Program-made: the position numbers and the translations under genes
Shown: piece after piece, positions 46,056 to 55,735 of the stretch
Layout: the number at the start of each line of letters is the position of its first letter
Numbering within the stretch: position 1 is the first letter of the stretch
Notes under the pieces: model-generated
The model's database searches: none
Seen by the model: only the letters and a program-made list of their open reading frames with translations
What the model was told of the DNA's origin: nothing
Source of the DNA: Gammaproteobacteria bacterium
GTDB taxonomy: Bacteria; Pseudomonadota; Gammaproteobacteria; Burkholderiales; Nitrosomonadaceae
NCBI GenBank assembly: GCA_030431985.1
Contig: JAUIIB010000006.1
Span: 1-64,000, forward strand
Direction: 5' to 3'
DNA: 64,000 nt

Positions 46056-46730
46056 TTATGAGGAACAATTCTGTGGTGAAGATTTCTGAGTAATGTAAGC
46101 AGCGACCAGACCCGCGACCAGGATAGCAATATAAAACTGACCGAAAACTGCTTCAATTGTCGACAGCGCGCGCGCTGTCGCACCTAGTGGCACGATGTCG
46201 CCATAACCCAATGTCGTCAGTGTAACAAAACTAAAGTGTATAAAGTCCTGTAATTTTTCAAAAACGCTATTGTCTGAAGTGATGCTGAACGAATCGGGTA
46301 TCAGTATATTTATCGTTATATAGAGAAGCGCCCACATCACACCGAGTAACAAATAAATGCAAGCAGCCCCGATAATATTGTTAAAGTCAATTTTGCGCGA
46401 ATGAATAACCTGTTCAGTGGCTAGAGTAATCGACAACAACAAAAAAATGATATAGCTCGTTAATGACACATAGACAAACAAAATATCTCCGGTAGAAATG
46501 GCCAGAAAACTGCCAGCAATACCGAACACCGCCAGAGCGGCTCCCAACAAAAACATACGCGGCTCTTTATATAAACTCCAGACGCCAATCAGTAAAAAAA
46601 TCGAAAAGGTGAACTCGGAAACGTGGTAAAAACTATTTCCCGTCAAATCCTTCAGTAAAGGCGTTACCAGCAACAAAAATAACAGCCCCGCGAATAAAAA
46701 ATAAAAATTGTGTTGTTTTAGCGTTGCCAT
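46056..46730 (-). CDS. Potassium channel family membrane protein
   Basis: The 224-residue protein has about six membrane segments, with the pore helix and selectivity filter TLTTLGYGDIVP (T173-L-G-Y-G-D178) before the last helix. There is no C-terminal RCK or cyclic-nucleotide domain (only about 15 residues follow the last helix), so regulation must come from elsewhere, such as membrane voltage or a partner protein. It sits between an RND pump and a periplasmic binding protein. Confidence 0.9.
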   Translation of the reverse strand: MATLKQHNFYFLFAGLLFLLLVTPLLKDLTGNSFYHVSEFTFSIFLLIGVWSLYKEPRMFLLGAALAVFGIAGSFLAISTGDILFVYVSLTSYIIFLLLSITLATEQVIHSRKIDFNNIIGAACIYLLLGVMWALLYITINILIPDSFSITSDNSVFEKLQDFIHFSFVTLTTLGYGDIVPLGATARALSTIEAVFGQFYIAILVAGLVAAYITQKSSPQNCSS

Positions 46731-46784
46731 CGATTAGCCTAAAATAATTTAGAAACGAAAATGCTCGACAAAGCTGCAGATCAA

Positions 46785-49700
46785 TCACTTAATCTCCGCT
46801 TTATAAAAACTGGCATACAATACTGGCACAATAATCATTGTTAGAACCGTTGCAAATACAAGGCCTGCAATAATCGTTACCGCCATCGCCGCAAAAAAGG
46901 CATCAAATACCAATGGAATCATGCCCAATGCCGTAGTAAGCGCTGCCATACTCACTGGCCTTAGGCGACTCACACCCGAATCAATAATCGCTGCCGCCAA
47001 TTCTTTGTCTTGTTTTTGTAAATTAATTTCATCAATGAGCACAACCGCATTCTTGATGAGCATACCGATTAAACTCAGAATACCCAGCAAAGACATAAAC
47101 CCAAATGGTTGATTGGTAACGAGCAAACCAATCGTAACACCGATTAATGCCAGGGGTACGACGGCCCAAATAATTAGAGGTTGGCGTAACGAATTAAACA
47201 GCATAATGGTAATCAGAACCATCATCAGTAAAAACACAGGAAGCCCCTTTTTCAAGCCTGCTTGCGCATCTGCTGAGTCCTCATATTCTCCACCCCATTC
47301 GAGCTCGTACCCTACTGGTAATTCAATCTCTTCAATCTGAGGTTTTACTCTTTCAAACAATTCCGAAGCCTGCCCTTTTATAGGATCAGAGAACACTGTA
47401 ATCGTTTTTTTACGGTTCCGCCGCATCACGATATCGTCTTCGTACATCACTTTAAATTCAGACACTACCTGCCGCAATGGAATCATTGTATTCGCTGCCG
47501 GACTCCAGATTTGCAGATTATAAATACTACTGATATTACTTCGATCAGGCTCGGATGCCCTGAGAATAATGGGTAATAGTAAATCGCCATCCCGAAATAT
47601 ACCGACGTTAGACCCCTGAAAACCCTCAAATAAAGTTGACGCAATATCGATACGGGAAATGCCATTTAAATTGGCCTGCTCTTCGGCAATAATAGGTTTA
47701 ATGACCTTAACGCGCTGACGCCAGTCCGTCCGTATACCTTTTGCGTCCGGGTCCGCATGATAAATGGCTTTCACTTTATCTGCCAATGCTCGCAACACAT
47801 CGGGATCGGGACCGCTGAATCGCGCCTGAACCTTGCCGGTACTGCCTGGTCCTAGCTGAAATCTGGAAGTGTACCCGACTATGTCAGGATGATTTATTTC
47901 CAAATAATTTTCTATTTCCAACATTAACTGGTCAATCTTCTCTCTTTCTACATCTTCTTTAAAATTGACCAGTAATTGCACATAAGCACTGTTTGGTTTT
48001 TCGGGTGTATATGTCAGTAAAAAGCGCAAACCGCCCTGACCGACTAAAGTAGTGATATGCGTTATATCATCTAACCCCTTAATATGAGCCTCGATAAGCT
48101 CAACACTTTCCTGCGCATCATCAATATGAGTACCTTGTGGGAACCATAAATCGACTTTAAATTGCGGGCGTGTTGAAGGTGGAAAAAAGCTTTGTTGAAT
48201 AAATGTAAATCCCCATAGCGCACTGATAAACAGTGCAACAACGATACTAATCGTTGCCGCTTTTTTACGGATGCAGGCCTTTAATATTTTTTTATAATAT
48301 TGCGTAAATTTACCCGAAGAATCATCAGGCTCTGCTGAATCTTTTGAGGCTTTGCCATCTGTTTGCTTTTTATCGAGAAACATGACGCACAATAGAGGCG
48401 TCACCGTAATTGCAATTACCCAGCTTAGCAGTAATGAGACTAGAACGACCTGAAATAATGAACGGCAAAACTCACCCGTGCTGTCATCAGACGTCCCGAT
48501 TGCGGCAAACCCCAGAATTGCAATGATTGTTGCACCTAATAAGGGCAATGCGGTTTGATTAACGATTTCGATAGCCGCTTCCTTTGCACTTTTGCCTTCA
48601 TCTACTTTAACCAGCACCCCGTCAACTACAACGATGGCATTATCTACCAACATGCCCAGTGCGATAATAAGTGCACCCAACGATATACGCTCAAGCGCCA
48701 CGCCCATTGGAGCCAGAAAAATAAAACTGGCGCCAATAGTAAGAAGCAAAACAAAACCAATCAATAATCCACTGCGCATCCCCATAAAAAGCAGCAGCAC
48801 CACGACAACGATAGCTACAGCTTCAATAAGACTGTTGACAAAATTACTGACAGCGGTAGTGACGGCCTCCGACTGCACGGAAACCATGCCATATTCGATG
48901 CCAAGTGGAAGCTGAGCCTCTAATTCCTTAAGACGTTTCTCAAGTGCCGCACCCATGGTAACGACATTTCCACCCGACGTAGTCGATATACCTAGGCCGA
49001 TAGAGGATTTGCCATCGTAGTAGATCATGTTGGTTTGAGGCTCAACATAACCACGCCGTATCCTGGCAATATCACCGAGATAGACCTGATTTGCATTGAG
49101 ATTGCTGACTAAGATCCCGGCAAACTGTTCAACAGTCTTGATTTCACCGGTTGGTTCGAGCGCGATAAATTCACTGCCGATTTCAACTTGACCGGCATTG
49201 GCAGCCAGATTTTTATAACGCAACTGACTGATTACCGTTTCGGGAGAGATGCCCAGCTTTGACATACGATCCCGATTAAGCTCTACATAAATAGCCTCAG
49301 TACGTTCTCCATAGGTATCAATCTTGGCGACATCCTGCACCAATAACAACTCTCGGCGTAAAAAATCAGTGACATCTTTGAGTTCGGCATAGCTGTATCC
49401 CTCCCCGGAAATTGCCACAAAAATCCCGTAAACATCACCATAATCATCAAATACCAGCGAAGGTCCGGCTCCAGGCGGCAACATACGCTGAACATCGTTG
49501 ACTTTTCGGCGTAACTCATCCCATACCTGCGGAAGCGTGGATTTATCATATTTATCCTTGATTACAACAGTCAAAGTTGACAATCCACGCTCCGATCTGG
49601 ATTCAATCCGTTTGATTTGCCCTAGTTTCTGAATTTCTTTTTCTACGCGATCGGATACCTCCTCTTCTACCTCACTTGCAGTAGCCCCTGGATAAGGGGT

Positions 49701-49844
49701 CATGACCAATGCTTCTTTAATTGTAAATTCAGGATCTTCCAGGCGGCTCATATTTTCATACGCCAGGAACCCCGCTCCCAACATAACAAACGTCAGAACT
49801 AGCGTTGTAACACGACGCTCTATGCAAAATCGGGCAATATTCAT
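46785..49844 (-). CDS. RND efflux permease (HAE1/AcrB-like)
   Basis: The 1019-residue inner-membrane antiporter has the twelve-helix RND layout with two large periplasmic loops. It begins NIARFCIERRVTTLVLTFVM and contains LGALIIALGMLVDNAIVVVDG, with the proton-relay aspartates in the fourth helix, and the second-half GILSLIGMLIKNAVVLIDEI. It belongs to the shorter-substrate-loop branch often called 'efflux RND permease' rather than a metal CusA type. It works with the adaptor (three-base gap) and outer-membrane factor upstream. Confidence 0.96.
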   Translation of the reverse strand: MNIARFCIERRVTTLVLTFVMLGAGFLAYENMSRLEDPEFTIKEALVMTPYPGATASEVEEEVSDRVEKEIQKLGQIKRIESRSERGLSTLTVVIKDKYDKSTLPQVWDELRRKVNDVQRMLPPGAGPSLVFDDYGDVYGIFVAISGEGYSYAELKDVTDFLRRELLLVQDVAKIDTYGERTEAIYVELNRDRMSKLGISPETVISQLRYKNLAANAGQVEIGSEFIALEPTGEIKTVEQFAGILVSNLNANQVYLGDIARIRRGYVEPQTNMIYYDGKSSIGLGISTTSGGNVVTMGAALEKRLKELEAQLPLGIEYGMVSVQSEAVTTAVSNFVNSLIEAVAIVVVVLLLFMGMRSGLLIGFVLLLTIGASFIFLAPMGVALERISLGALIIALGMLVDNAIVVVDGVLVKVDEGKSAKEAAIEIVNQTALPLLGATIIAILGFAAIGTSDDSTGEFCRSLFQVVLVSLLLSWVIAITVTPLLCVMFLDKKQTDGKASKDSAEPDDSSGKFTQYYKKILKACIRKKAATISIVVALFISALWGFTFIQQSFFPPSTRPQFKVDLWFPQGTHIDDAQESVELIEAHIKGLDDITHITTLVGQGGLRFLLTYTPEKPNSAYVQLLVNFKEDVEREKIDQLMLEIENYLEINHPDIVGYTSRFQLGPGSTGKVQARFSGPDPDVLRALADKVKAIYHADPDAKGIRTDWRQRVKVIKPIIAEEQANLNGISRIDIASTLFEGFQGSNVGIFRDGDLLLPIILRASEPDRSNISSIYNLQIWSPAANTMIPLRQVVSEFKVMYEDDIVMRRNRKKTITVFSDPIKGQASELFERVKPQIEEIELPVGYELEWGGEYEDSADAQAGLKKGLPVFLLMMVLITIMLFNSLRQPLIIWAVVPLALIGVTIGLLVTNQPFGFMSLLGILSLIGMLIKNAVVLIDEINLQKQDKELAAAIIDSGVSRLRPVSMAALTTALGMIPLVFDAFFAAMAVTIIAGLVFATVLTMIIVPVLYASFYKAEIK

Positions 49845-49847
49845 CGG

Positions 49848-50954
49848 TTATTTATACATCTTCTTATCTAAATTGCGTACTTCCATCCCTTCGCGCAAGT
49901 GGTGCACGCCGGAAATAGCGACAAGATCGCCGTGCCTCAAACCGTTCAAAACCTGGATATATTTACCAGATAACGTGCCTAATTCAACTTGCAACTGTGA
50001 GGCTCTCATCGTTTGAGGATCAATACGCCAAACACTAGATTGCTTTTGATCATTTGAAATCACCGCACTTGCCGGTATTTCAATGATATTGTGCTGATCC
50101 TCACTGTTTGCCAAGATACTTAATTTCGCAGTCATTCCGGGCAAAACATAATGGCCGGAAGTATTAGAAAACCGGAACGAGCCAATATAGGTGCGGGTTG
50201 TAGGATCAGCAGAGGTAGTATAAGAATAGAGTACGGCGGGGAAATGTTTACCCGGCAAACCACTTATCGTAACCTCAGGCTTCATTTGTTTTGTATGATC
50301 CTCATAACTTAAACTAGATTTACTGAGCGCAAAATCTTTCTCCGGCACAGTTACTTCGATTTTCAACGTATCCAGGTCATGCATCAGCAATACCGGCTCT
50401 TTGGCCTGAACATTCTGGAAATTGTCAACATAGGTTTCTGCAATTTTCCCCGAAAAGGGTGCTCTCAGATAAGTATCATTTAATGCTTTCTGCGCTTTTT
50501 TCAACCTTTCATTAGCGACCTGAATATTCCGTAATGCATTATCCAGATCCGCCTGAGAACCGGCGCCCTGATCAAAAATATTTTTTGCGCGTTTGTATGC
50601 TGCATCCATTGCACGACGCTGCGAAGCAGCCGAATTTCGTTCGGCCAGATAATCCTCAGGGTCCAAGCGCCCGAGCAAATCATTTTTTTCTACGTCCTGA
50701 CTCTCTCTAATCGGAAATTCGATCAGTTTCCCAGAAACCTCAAAGCCGATCTTAACTGTTCTTACCGTAGCCACTACGCCGGAGTATTCCTTCCTCCCAC
50801 TGCCACCTGCATTCTCTACAGTCATTATTTTGACCGGACGAACAATATCTCTGGACTCAGAAGGTTCATCACCGCAAGCCGTCAAAAATAATATTGCACA
50901 AGAAAAAACCAATCCGATTCCGAAACGCATGTGGACTATATTAGGTTCACTCAT
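49848..50954 (-). CDS. RND efflux periplasmic adaptor lipoprotein
   Basis: The 368-residue adaptor (membrane-fusion protein) has lipobox FLTAC, a barrel-sandwich/lipoyl half motif (VKIGFEVSGKLIEFPIRESQDV), an alpha-hairpin (about 100-165), the second lipoyl half TYLRAPFSGKIAETYVDN-like, and a beta-barrel. It links the RND pump to the outer-membrane factor. I start at ATG 50954, one base after the preceding stop; an upstream TTG at 50975 would add seven residues. Confidence 0.93.
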   Translation of the reverse strand: MSEPNIVHMRFGIGLVFSCAILFLTACGDEPSESRDIVRPVKIMTVENAGGSGRKEYSGVVATVRTVKIGFEVSGKLIEFPIRESQDVEKNDLLGRLDPEDYLAERNSAASQRRAMDAAYKRAKNIFDQGAGSQADLDNALRNIQVANERLKKAQKALNDTYLRAPFSGKIAETYVDNFQNVQAKEPVLLMHDLDTLKIEVTVPEKDFALSKSSLSYEDHTKQMKPEVTISGLPGKHFPAVLYSYTTSADPTTRTYIGSFRFSNTSGHYVLPGMTAKLSILANSEDQHNIIEIPASAVISNDQKQSSVWRIDPQTMRASQLQVELGTLSGKYIQVLNGLRHGDLVAISGVHHLREGMEVRNLDKKMYK

Positions 50955-50955
50955 A

Positions 50956-52575
50956 TTATTTAATTGTAAAATCAATTAGCTGTCTAAAAATACCGCCTTT
51001 TTCAGATCCATCAGGGTCTTTAAGCAAATTTCCCCAACTGGTACGCTCCTGCATTTGGTTTTTATTCTGTTCCGAGATAAACGCATTATCCAAACGAATT
51101 TCCCACCCACCACCTAATGCTTTATACATAGCAATCAGATTAAGCAATATTTCTCCACGATTACTAACCCAGCGGTCTTGTTGCTCCACCAGCACACGCT
51201 CCGAATCAATGACTCTCTGAAAAGTTACTGTACCTTCACGGTACTGAATTCGTGCAATCTCAGTTGAACGGATAGCTGCATGAACACCAGTGTTACGAAA
51301 TTTATTTTCGGTTTGTGACTCTATAAAAGCAACCATGGCATTTTCAACTTCCTGATACGCTTTTAATACCGTATTTTGATACTCCACGATAGTTTGCTGA
51401 AAACGGGCATCCTGAACACGAACATTATTCCAGATACGTCCATAGTTAAGAATATTCCAACGAACAGAAGGTCCGACCGTCAGAAACATGCTGTCCGTAT
51501 CCAACAAATCGGTAAACTTGGCCGGCCCGAAATCACTTGTTTGAAATCCAATCGCACCCGTTAACGAAAATTTAGGAAACAATTCTGCCTTACTCACGCC
51601 AATCAGTGCACTTTGTCTTGCCGCTAAATTTTCTGCCAAGCGCACGTCGGGGCGGCGTCTGAGCAAATCTGCAGGCACGCCTGTGGCAATGGTAAGCGGC
51701 ACCTCAGGAATTTTTCCATTATCACCTAAAACTTCCTTTAAATCATTTGGCGGGATACCTAACAACACACTCAAGCCGTTTTTTGCCTGTCGTAACGAAC
51801 GCCGCAAGGCAGGAACCAACGCTTGAGTATTCGACAAATTATATGTCGCTTGTTGTACATCAAGCTCTGTAGTAGCGCCATTGTCAAACCGCACACGCGC
51901 CACTCTTAAACTTTCCTGTTGCAAAGCAATATTATTCTGCGCCAAGGCGATACGTTCTTCGAGTGTTCGAATCGTGATGTAAGCGCGCGCCACTTCAGCC
52001 GCTAAACTTACCAGCGCATTATCATAATCAGCTACGTTGGCAGCCAGGTGCGCTCTTGTTGATTCAATACCTCGACGAAAACGCCCCCAGAAATCCAACT
52101 CCCAGGCCGAATCAAAACCAATTTGTACATTCCTGTAATTGGTGTCCGTCCTGCCCGTAAAGATATTAGGCGCATTGTCACTTAGTTCATTATCGGTAAA
52201 AGACCCACGCAACTCTTGAAATTGAGGAAAAAGTCTCCCCACTGCAATACCTAGTTGCGCTCTGGATTCTACAATGCGCAGCCCGGCAACTTGTAATGAG
52301 AGATTCTGCTGATAAGCAGTTTGAATAAGCTCGCTTAGTACAGGATCGTTAAAAAATTTCCACCACTCACCCTGTTTTAATGGCTTTTTTGATATCGAAG
52401 CACCCGATTGCTGCCAGTTTTCCATCAATGGCGCATCAGGCTTTTTGAAATCCGGGCCTAGCGCAGTACAACCCGCCATGATTAACAGAATCAACAATCC
52501 TGCAGAAACGCTACAAATTCGCCCTTTTCTGGCTATTTTCAACCAACAGCTATGTTTAACCAACAGCAAATCCAT
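50956..52575 (-). CDS. NodT-family outer-membrane efflux lipoprotein
   Basis: The roughly 539-residue TolC-like factor has a lipoprotein signal with lipobox LIMAGC and the family start TALGPDFKKPDAP, then two TolC-type repeats with VGRLFPQFQELRG and GVSKAELFPKFSLTG. It forms the outer-membrane tunnel. ATG 52575 is preferred to a GTG at 52596. As first gene of the run 52575-41322, its promoter should be in 52576-52980. Confidence 0.93.
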   Translation of the reverse strand: MDLLLVKHSCWLKIARKGRICSVSAGLLILLIMAGCTALGPDFKKPDAPLMENWQQSGASISKKPLKQGEWWKFFNDPVLSELIQTAYQQNLSLQVAGLRIVESRAQLGIAVGRLFPQFQELRGSFTDNELSDNAPNIFTGRTDTNYRNVQIGFDSAWELDFWGRFRRGIESTRAHLAANVADYDNALVSLAAEVARAYITIRTLEERIALAQNNIALQQESLRVARVRFDNGATTELDVQQATYNLSNTQALVPALRRSLRQAKNGLSVLLGIPPNDLKEVLGDNGKIPEVPLTIATGVPADLLRRRPDVRLAENLAARQSALIGVSKAELFPKFSLTGAIGFQTSDFGPAKFTDLLDTDSMFLTVGPSVRWNILNYGRIWNNVRVQDARFQQTIVEYQNTVLKAYQEVENAMVAFIESQTENKFRNTGVHAAIRSTEIARIQYREGTVTFQRVIDSERVLVEQQDRWVSNRGEILLNLIAMYKALGGGWEIRLDNAFISEQNKNQMQERTSWGNLLKDPDGSEKGGIFRQLIDFTIK

Positions 52576-52687
52576 TCTTCTTGTTTTGATTGACACTTAT
52601 TCTAATATATACTCGGACAAATGTTTAACAGCGACTACTGCTCTATCTTAATACAATTGTTAATATGCTTTCTACCACTAACTGTAG

Positions 52688-52828
52688 ATGCGGGCGTATG
52701 AAATCAGATTAAATGCTGGTGGGTATCGACAATCAACCAATCTACATTTCCATCGGCAGCCGATATCTTCCTGGGTTAAAAAAGTTGACGGCTGGCTCAA
52801 TATCATAGAGATGCGCGTTAATTCATGA
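52688..52828 (+). pseudogene. IS630-like transposase C-terminal relic
   Basis: A 46-codon open frame in the divergent intergenic region ends NLHFHRQPISSWVKKVDGWL-NIIEMRV. IS630-type transposases carry near their catalytic Glu a segment of the form 'lHFTPtxaSWLNqVErwF', which this resembles (SSWVKKVDGWLNIIE). The rest of the transposase and any inverted repeats are gone. The region otherwise (52597-52980, about 380 bases) shows only the presumed divergent promoters. Confidence 0.35.
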
Positions 52829-52980
52829 TTTTTGCGCCGCCCCATTATTCATCAATTACAAGCACTTCTTTCATTCATTTTTGATCCTAATCATTGCTTT
52901 CATCCAAAACCATATGTAGCATCATACATGAATGAAGACAAACGATTTTTTGAAAAACAAAAAGTGAGCAAAAACAAAAA

Positions 52981-55095
52981 ATGTATACCATCAATCTTAT
53001 CAAAAAAACAGCAAAAATCGTTTTATTGTTGTTATGCACCTTAAATTCAATCACAGTATTCAGTGAAGATGAAATAAGCATTAAGAAAATTGATGCGCCA
53101 TTTCTAGGCACCAGTGCTGGAGACGACTGGCCCGTTTTCAATGGAACATATGGCGAACAACATTTCAGCGCTCTGGAGGAAATCAATACTACAAATGTAG
53201 AAAAATTGGGTCTTGCATGGCATATGGATCTTGATGCTGGAAATACAGTCACCGGCCCTCTCGAAGTCGATAATACCATTTATATCTCAAAAGGATACAG
53301 CGTGGTTCACGCAATAGATGCTGTTTCCGGCAAGTTGCTGTGGAAGTATGACCCAGATGTAGCAAAACATGCCGATATTCGCCTTCGTCAGGGTTGGGGA
53401 TCTCGCGGCCTGGCATGGTGGAATAATAAAATCTATGTCGGCACACTAGACGGTCGTCTCATCGCCCTGGAAGCAAAAACTGGAGATGTGGTTTGGACGG
53501 TCAATACGCTTGAAGAAATCGAGAACGGCAGCTACTTCATCTCTGGAGCGCCGCGTGTCTTTGACGGAAAGGTTATCATCGGCAATGGCGGCACTGAACA
53601 TGCCTCTACCCGAGGTTTTGTTACGACCTATGATGCAGAATCCGGCAAGCAATTATGGCGATTCTACGTTGTTCCCGGCAACCCAAAGGACGGATTCGAA
53701 AATAAAGCCATGGAAATGGCTGCCGAAACCTGGCACGGCGAATGGTGGAAAGTAGGCGGTGGCGGAAACACCTGGAATGCATTCACTTATGATAAAGAGT
53801 TTGGCCAAATATTGATTGGAACTGGAAATGGTTCTCCCTGGAATATTAAAGTACGCAGCCAGGGCAAGGGAGACAATCTGTTTTTATGTTCGATCGTAGC
53901 ATTGGATGCCGAAACCGGCGAATACCGCTGGCATTATCAGGTTAATCCCGGCGAAACCTGGGACTACAATGCGTCAATGGATATGCAACTGGGTGAAGCC
54001 GAGATCGATGGAAAACAACGCAAGATTGTTGTCACCGCACCGAAAAACGGCTTCTTCTATGTCCTAGATCGCACTAATGGCAAACTGATTTCTGCAGAAA
54101 AAATCACCAAGGCCAACTGGGCAAGCCATATTGACCTTGAAACAGGGCGGCCTGTTGAAAATCCGGAGGCCCGCTATCCGAAAGGCACATTCACCCTTTA
54201 TCCCAGCCCGGCTGGCGCACACAGTTGGTTACCCATGTCATTCGATAATCAAAAAAACCGCGCCTTTATTCCTGTAATAGAGCTCGGCGCGCGTTACGAT
54301 GACCGTATGGTTGACCTTAAAAACTGGAAACACTTGCCGGGAAATGCAGTTGATACAGCGGTTATTTTAGAATTGGAATATGATAAAGACAGAAAGCTTA
54401 CCGACCCGATGAGTAAACTGCTGGCCTGGGATATTGTTAAACAAAAGGAAATATGGAGTGTACCGGGCCCCGGATCGTGGAACGGCGGAGTTCTGGCGAC
54501 TCGCGGCAATATTGTTTTTCAGGGTCAGATAACCGGGGAATTCAAGGCCTATGACGCAGACACCGGAAAGCTACTCTGGTCGTTTGATGCAGGCGACCCT
54601 GTGCTCGCCCCGCCAATCACTTATCTGGCCGATGGTAAACAGTACGTAACCGTACTTACAGGTCTGGGAACGAGCATATCCTTCTATGGGGGTTCATTGG
54701 GTGCGTTACCGAATTACCGAACCATGAAGCGGCGCGTACTGACTTTTTCGCTAGGCGGCAATGCCGAGCTGCCACCTCGATCTAAAGAACAGGCGCGCGT
54801 TGCATTTGACGACCCGGAATACGAGCTGCCAGACACCAAAACCCTCGAAATGGGTCAGCTGATGTTCATGAGTCGTTGCATGGCTTGTCACGGGGATGGC
54901 GCTTTGGCTGTTGGTCAGGCACCGGATCTACGAACCTCAGGAATTGTTCCTCTAAAACCTACTTTCAATGCCTTTGTTCGTAACGGCGTAAAAGCCCGCG
55001 GCATGCCCAGTTTTGAGGAATTACCGGATGAACAGCTGCATTTAATTAGAGAATTTATCCGATGGAAAGCCGCAACCCTAAGGGAAAATGAATGA
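52981..55095 (+). CDS. PQQ-dependent alcohol dehydrogenase with C-terminal haem c (quinohaemoprotein)
   Basis: The 704-residue periplasmic enzyme has a signal peptide (cleavage near ITVFSED), an eight-bladed PQQ propeller with tryptophan-docking repeats (for example TGKLLWSFDAGDPVLAPPITY), catalytic D328 in ETWDYNAS, and a C-terminal cytochrome c domain with C633-MA-C636-H637. The residue two positions after D328 is Asn, not the extra Asp of lanthanide enzymes, suggesting a Ca type. The vicinal Cys-Cys pair found in methanol and type II alcohol dehydrogenases is absent; the corresponding stretch reads RLRQGWGSRG. Substrate unknown. The ribosome binding site is weak. Confidence 0.92.
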   Translation: MYTINLIKKTAKIVLLLLCTLNSITVFSEDEISIKKIDAPFLGTSAGDDWPVFNGTYGEQHFSALEEINTTNVEKLGLAWHMDLDAGNTVTGPLEVDNTIYISKGYSVVHAIDAVSGKLLWKYDPDVAKHADIRLRQGWGSRGLAWWNNKIYVGTLDGRLIALEAKTGDVVWTVNTLEEIENGSYFISGAPRVFDGKVIIGNGGTEHASTRGFVTTYDAESGKQLWRFYVVPGNPKDGFENKAMEMAAETWHGEWWKVGGGGNTWNAFTYDKEFGQILIGTGNGSPWNIKVRSQGKGDNLFLCSIVALDAETGEYRWHYQVNPGETWDYNASMDMQLGEAEIDGKQRKIVVTAPKNGFFYVLDRTNGKLISAEKITKANWASHIDLETGRPVENPEARYPKGTFTLYPSPAGAHSWLPMSFDNQKNRAFIPVIELGARYDDRMVDLKNWKHLPGNAVDTAVILELEYDKDRKLTDPMSKLLAWDIVKQKEIWSVPGPGSWNGGVLATRGNIVFQGQITGEFKAYDADTGKLLWSFDAGDPVLAPPITYLADGKQYVTVLTGLGTSISFYGGSLGALPNYRTMKRRVLTFSLGGNAELPPRSKEQARVAFDDPEYELPDTKTLEMGQLMFMSRCMACHGDGALAVGQAPDLRTSGIVPLKPTFNAFVRNGVKARGMPSFEELPDEQLHLIREFIRWKAATLRENE

Positions 55096-55246
55096 AGTTC
55101 ACTCGCATATACTCGTCATTGCGCTGTATCTTCACAAGCGGAATGTCTCCAACCCTGGAACAGATTCAAATCGTCCTTTGCACCATATCTATGAGATAAA
55201 GAAAAGCATATAAAACTGATAATCGATTTTTGAACAGGTGAAAACT

Positions 55247-55684
55247 ATGAATTTATTTTATCGTCGAATAACTAATATATTGTTACTCTTTTTTGGCATG
55301 GTTTGCTATGTTGTATCAACTCATGCCGCAACTAAAGAAAATTTTCTTGTTAGGGACACGCAAGATATTGTTTCCCTATGTTCTGTTTCTCCAGAAGACG
55401 CACTTTATACACAGGCCATTCACTTTTGTCATGGCTATCTGGTCGGTATTTACCACTATCAAAATGAATTTTACAGTAGGCCGGGATTGACTCCACTGGT
55501 TTGTATGCCCGAAGCGGATTCCTCATCAATCGACACAAAAGTTAAACAGGTCCGACTATCCCGGAATCAAACAATAGCAGAATATATTCAATGGGTCAGT
55601 GAATATCCTGATTACTTGAAGGAGCCAGTTGTTGATACGGTCATGAAATATTTGATCGACCATTTCCCTTGTAATGACGATTAA
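55247..55684 (+). CDS. Rap1a/Tai-family secreted protein
   Basis: From ATG 55247 (AGGTG ribosome binding site; a GTG at 55238 is an alternative) the product is 145 residues with a signal peptide (cleavage near STHAAT) and the Rap1a/Tai pattern DIVSLCSVSPEDALYTQAIHFCHGYLVGIYHYQ, with paired cysteines. Family members include immunity proteins against T6SS amidase effectors, but many, as probably here, are genomic orphans with no effector beside them. A cognate effector gene is not seen in the window. Confidence 0.78.
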   Translation: MNLFYRRITNILLLFFGMVCYVVSTHAATKENFLVRDTQDIVSLCSVSPEDALYTQAIHFCHGYLVGIYHYQNEFYSRPGLTPLVCMPEADSSSIDTKVKQVRLSRNQTIAEYIQWVSEYPDYLKEPVVDTVMKYLIDHFPCNDD

Positions 55685-55735
55685 CAACTCTCGATTCGTC
55701 AATAATAAACGATACTTTTTATAGAGATGATTACC

